DNA of 15,403 bases from an uncultured Collinsella sp. GTDB taxonomy: Bacteria; Actinomycetota; Coriobacteriia; Coriobacteriales; Coriobacteriaceae. The notes under the pieces are model-generated. The model searched no databases, was not told the origin of the DNA, and worked only from the letters and a program-made list of their open reading frames with translations. Shown here one piece after another: positions 13,921-15,403 of this stretch (position 1 is its first letter; each line of letters begins with the position of its first letter). Both the position numbers and the translations under genes were made by a program. The stretch is taken from contig CAAEOW010000020.1 in NCBI GenBank assembly GCA_900757705.1, forward strand, positions 1 through 15,403, written 5' to 3'.

Positions 13921-14598
13921 ATGTCGCTGCGCGGTGGAATCGGTTTGCCCGAGCTGCCCATAAAAGTGGGCAAAGAGTTTCGGCTTGGCATTATGGGCGG
14001 CACCTTCGACCCGATTCATTACGGGCACCTGGTGACTGCCGAGCAGGCACGCGAGTCGCTCGACTTGGACGCTGTGCTCTTTATGCCGGCGGGCTCTCCC
14101 GCCTTTAAGCTTGACAAGCCGGTGACGCCTGCCGAGGACCGTTATGCCATGACGGTTCTCGCCACCGCCGCGAACCCGGCCTTTTTGGCGAGCCGGTTCG
14201 AGATTGACCGTCCGGGCGTAACCTATACGGCCGATACGCTTCATGCCCTTCGCGACTTTTACCCGCCGCAGGTAAAGCTCTACTTTATTACGGGCGCCGA
14301 CGCGATTATCGATATTGTGACCTGGCATGATGCCGAGCGAATCGCTGAGCTTGCTACCTTTATTGCGGCGACGCGACCGGGTTTTGATATCGATACGGCT
14401 CGTGCCCGAATCAAAGAGTCGGGGCTGCCGTTCGATGTGCGCTATATTCAGATTCCGGCGCTGGCGATCAGCTCGACGAACATTCGTAAGCGAGTTGCCC
14501 GCGGCATGAGCGTGCGTTATCTTACGAGCGAGTCTGTGCTCGGCTACATTCGCAAGCGCAGTTTGTATGTCGATCTGGGTCAAGAAGATTTTGAGTGA
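13921..14598 (+). CDS. nadD: Nicotinate-nucleotide adenylyltransferase NadD
   Basis: NadD transfers AMP from ATP to nicotinate mononucleotide, forming deamido-NAD in NAD biosynthesis. The nucleotidyltransferase signature GTFDPIHYGH is at 27-36, and the second motif ISSTNIR at 183-189. GVTYTADTLHAL and YFITGADAI are further family landmarks. The product is 225 residues; the first ~20 (before FRLGIMGG) are an extension compared with NadD proteins that begin a few residues before GGTFDP. ATG at 13921 has GGAGGG at 13905-13910, within the obgE tail, and no closer start has better support. The gene lies 3 bases after obgE and overlaps the yqeK start. Confidence 0.95.
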   Translation: MSLRGGIGLPELPIKVGKEFRLGIMGGTFDPIHYGHLVTAEQARESLDLDAVLFMPAGSPAFKLDKPVTPAEDRYAMTVLATAANPAFLASRFEIDRPGVTYTADTLHALRDFYPPQVKLYFITGADAIIDIVTWHDAERIAELATFIAATRPGFDIDTARARIKESGLPFDVRYIQIPALAISSTNIRKRVARGMSVRYLTSESVLGYIRKRSLYVDLGQEDFE

Positions 14599-15218
14599 TG
14601 GGGGCTACGTTGTCGGTAGAGGATCAGTTTGAGGGCGATGAGCGCGCGCTGCTCAAGCGCATTCAAGAGCTGCTCGATGTTCGCATGAAAGATAAGCGCA
14701 AGCGCTATGTGCATTCGCTGGGTGTTGCCGAGACCGCACTTCATCTGGCCGAGGTCTACGGCGTTGATCGCTTTGATGCCGCTGCCGCCGGCTTAATTCA
14801 CGACTGGGACAAGGTGCTTTCCGATGACGAGCTCGTGGCCCGCGCGCTTCACTATGGCATCAAGGTTGCCGGCTCTCCTTCCGCCGCGATGCCGCTTTTG
14901 CATGGCCCTGTTGCCGCCTATGAGCTTCCGCAGCTTTTCCCCGAGCTGTCGCCGGCTGTTTTCCAGGCTGTCGACCGTCACACCGTGGGTGCCTGCGACA
15001 TGACGCCGCTCGATATGGTGGTCTTTGTGGCAGATGCCATCGAGCCTAACCGTCACGGCGACTATGCCCATGCGCTGCGCAAGATGGTGGGGAAGTCCTC
15101 GCTCGATGAGTTGTTCTTCTCCTGTTTTGCGCAGGGTCTGGTCTATGTGATCCAGTCCGGGCGCTATCTTTATCCCACGGCTATTACGATTTACAACCAT
15201 TACGCCCAGCTGCGCTAG
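14595..15218 (+). CDS. yqeK: HD-domain Ap4A hydrolase YqeK
   Basis: YqeK-family HD enzymes cleave diadenosine tetraphosphate symmetrically, limiting this stress nucleotide. The 207-residue product has the expected pattern: H40 in RYVHSLGVAETA, the metal-binding pair H69-D70 in LIHDWDK, then LLHGPVAAYEL, DRHTVG and the family-typical LDMVVFVADAIEPNR. Most relatives read HDYAK or HDIAK, so HDWDK is a mild variant. The start is uncertain: GTG at 14595 and ATG at 14598 both overlap the nadD stop, and TTG at 14610 has a G-run (14600-14604) at good spacing. Position between nadD and rsfS is the classical order and supports translational coupling with nadD. Confidence 0.92.
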   Translation: MMGATLSVEDQFEGDERALLKRIQELLDVRMKDKRKRYVHSLGVAETALHLAEVYGVDRFDAAAAGLIHDWDKVLSDDELVARALHYGIKVAGSPSAAMPLLHGPVAAYELPQLFPELSPAVFQAVDRHTVGACDMTPLDMVVFVADAIEPNRHGDYAHALRKMVGKSSLDELFFSCFAQGLVYVIQSGRYLYPTAITIYNHYAQLR

Positions 15219-15246
15219 CTCGGGTGTGTCTAGAAAGAGGTATTCC

Positions 15247-15403
15247 ATGGCCGACGAGACCATGACTGACGAGCAGATTCTTGAAGGTGTGGAGCACAAG
15301 AGCTTCATTGCCACGTCCGACCGCACCTCCGCCTCGCTGTCCGCGAGCGGTGTCGCCGCCGAGGATGTCGCCCGCGCCGCCGCGCAGGCCGCCTACGACA
15401 AGA
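15247..15403 (+). CDS. rsfS: Ribosomal silencing factor RsfS, 5' part only
   Basis: The gene runs off the window; 52 complete codons are seen. ATG at 15247 follows AGAGG at 15236-15240 and lies 28 bases after yqeK. The first ~37 residues are an unusual Glu/Asp then Ser/Ala-rich lead (MADETMTDEQILEG at the start). The end reads DVARAAAQAAYDK, which matches the first helix of RsfS proteins. RsfS binds L14 and blocks subunit joining under starvation. The assignment rests on this helix and on the nadD-yqeK-rsfS order; most of the domain lies outside the window. An in-frame ATG at 15262 is an alternative start. Confidence 0.75.
   Translation, partial: MADETMTDEQILEGVEHKSFIATSDRTSASLSASGVAAEDVARAAAQAAYDK

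Noticed and set aside
13144..14583. 479-codon open frame on the minus strand
   Set aside because: Antisense to obgE and nadD, both with clear motifs. Stop-free antisense frames are common at this base composition.
1..15403. Mobile elements, CRISPR arrays, tRNA or rRNA genes
   Set aside because: I found no transposase or integrase motifs, no regularly spaced repeats and no tRNA-like or rRNA-like stretches; gaps between genes are too small for most of these.

Overview
The window is a dense, entirely plus-strand piece of chromosome from a GC-rich bacterium. It has 16 recognisable protein genes, most separated by 0-30 bases or overlapping by a few, and no tRNA, rRNA, mobile element, CRISPR array or foreign-looking island. 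The organism is most likely a coriobacterium such as Collinsella. This is inferred from a high-GC, actinobacterial-style codon bias combined with a complete mreBCD-PBP2-rodA cluster (absent from most other actinobacteria), a paired TIGR03960/TIGR03936 radical-SAM module upstream of rplU, and an L27 that starts directly at MAHKKG without the cleaved N-terminal extension of Firmicutes. Genus-level placement cannot be proven from sequence reading alone.

Region 1 (1-1912): a cyclophilin-type peptidyl-prolyl isomerase, followed after 11 bases by a TPR protein with one membrane span. Region 2 (1913-2027): a 115-base gap with a strong hairpin and a possible -10 element. Region 3 (2028-7988): mreB, mreC, mreD, mrdA (PBP2) and rodA, the elongasome that lays down lateral-wall peptidoglycan. 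Region 4 (8007-11633): a DUF697-like membrane protein of unknown role, then the radical-SAM protein (TIGR03960) and its partner (TIGR03936), overlapping ATGA-style. Region 5 (11634-12434): a near-consensus promoter whose -35 overlaps the preceding stop codon, then rplU, rpmA and an intrinsic terminator. Region 6 (12451-15403): obgE, nadD, yqeK and the start of rsfS, linking ribosome assembly, NAD synthesis, Ap4A turnover and ribosome silencing.

The genes are mostly housekeeping: wall elongation on one side, ribosome biogenesis on the other. The most interesting signals are regulatory. A 12-bp perfect hairpin with a U-rich tail lies inside the start of mreC. A textbook terminator sits directly against the obgE Shine-Dalgarno, with no room for a promoter after it. 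Similar GCTA(C/G)(A/T)AT elements occur in three intergenic gaps. Five of the 16 genes use TTG starts, each with a good Shine-Dalgarno. I see no convincing wholly new system. The DUF697-like protein after rodA and the PBP2 with an additional N-terminal membrane segment are the best protein-level leads.
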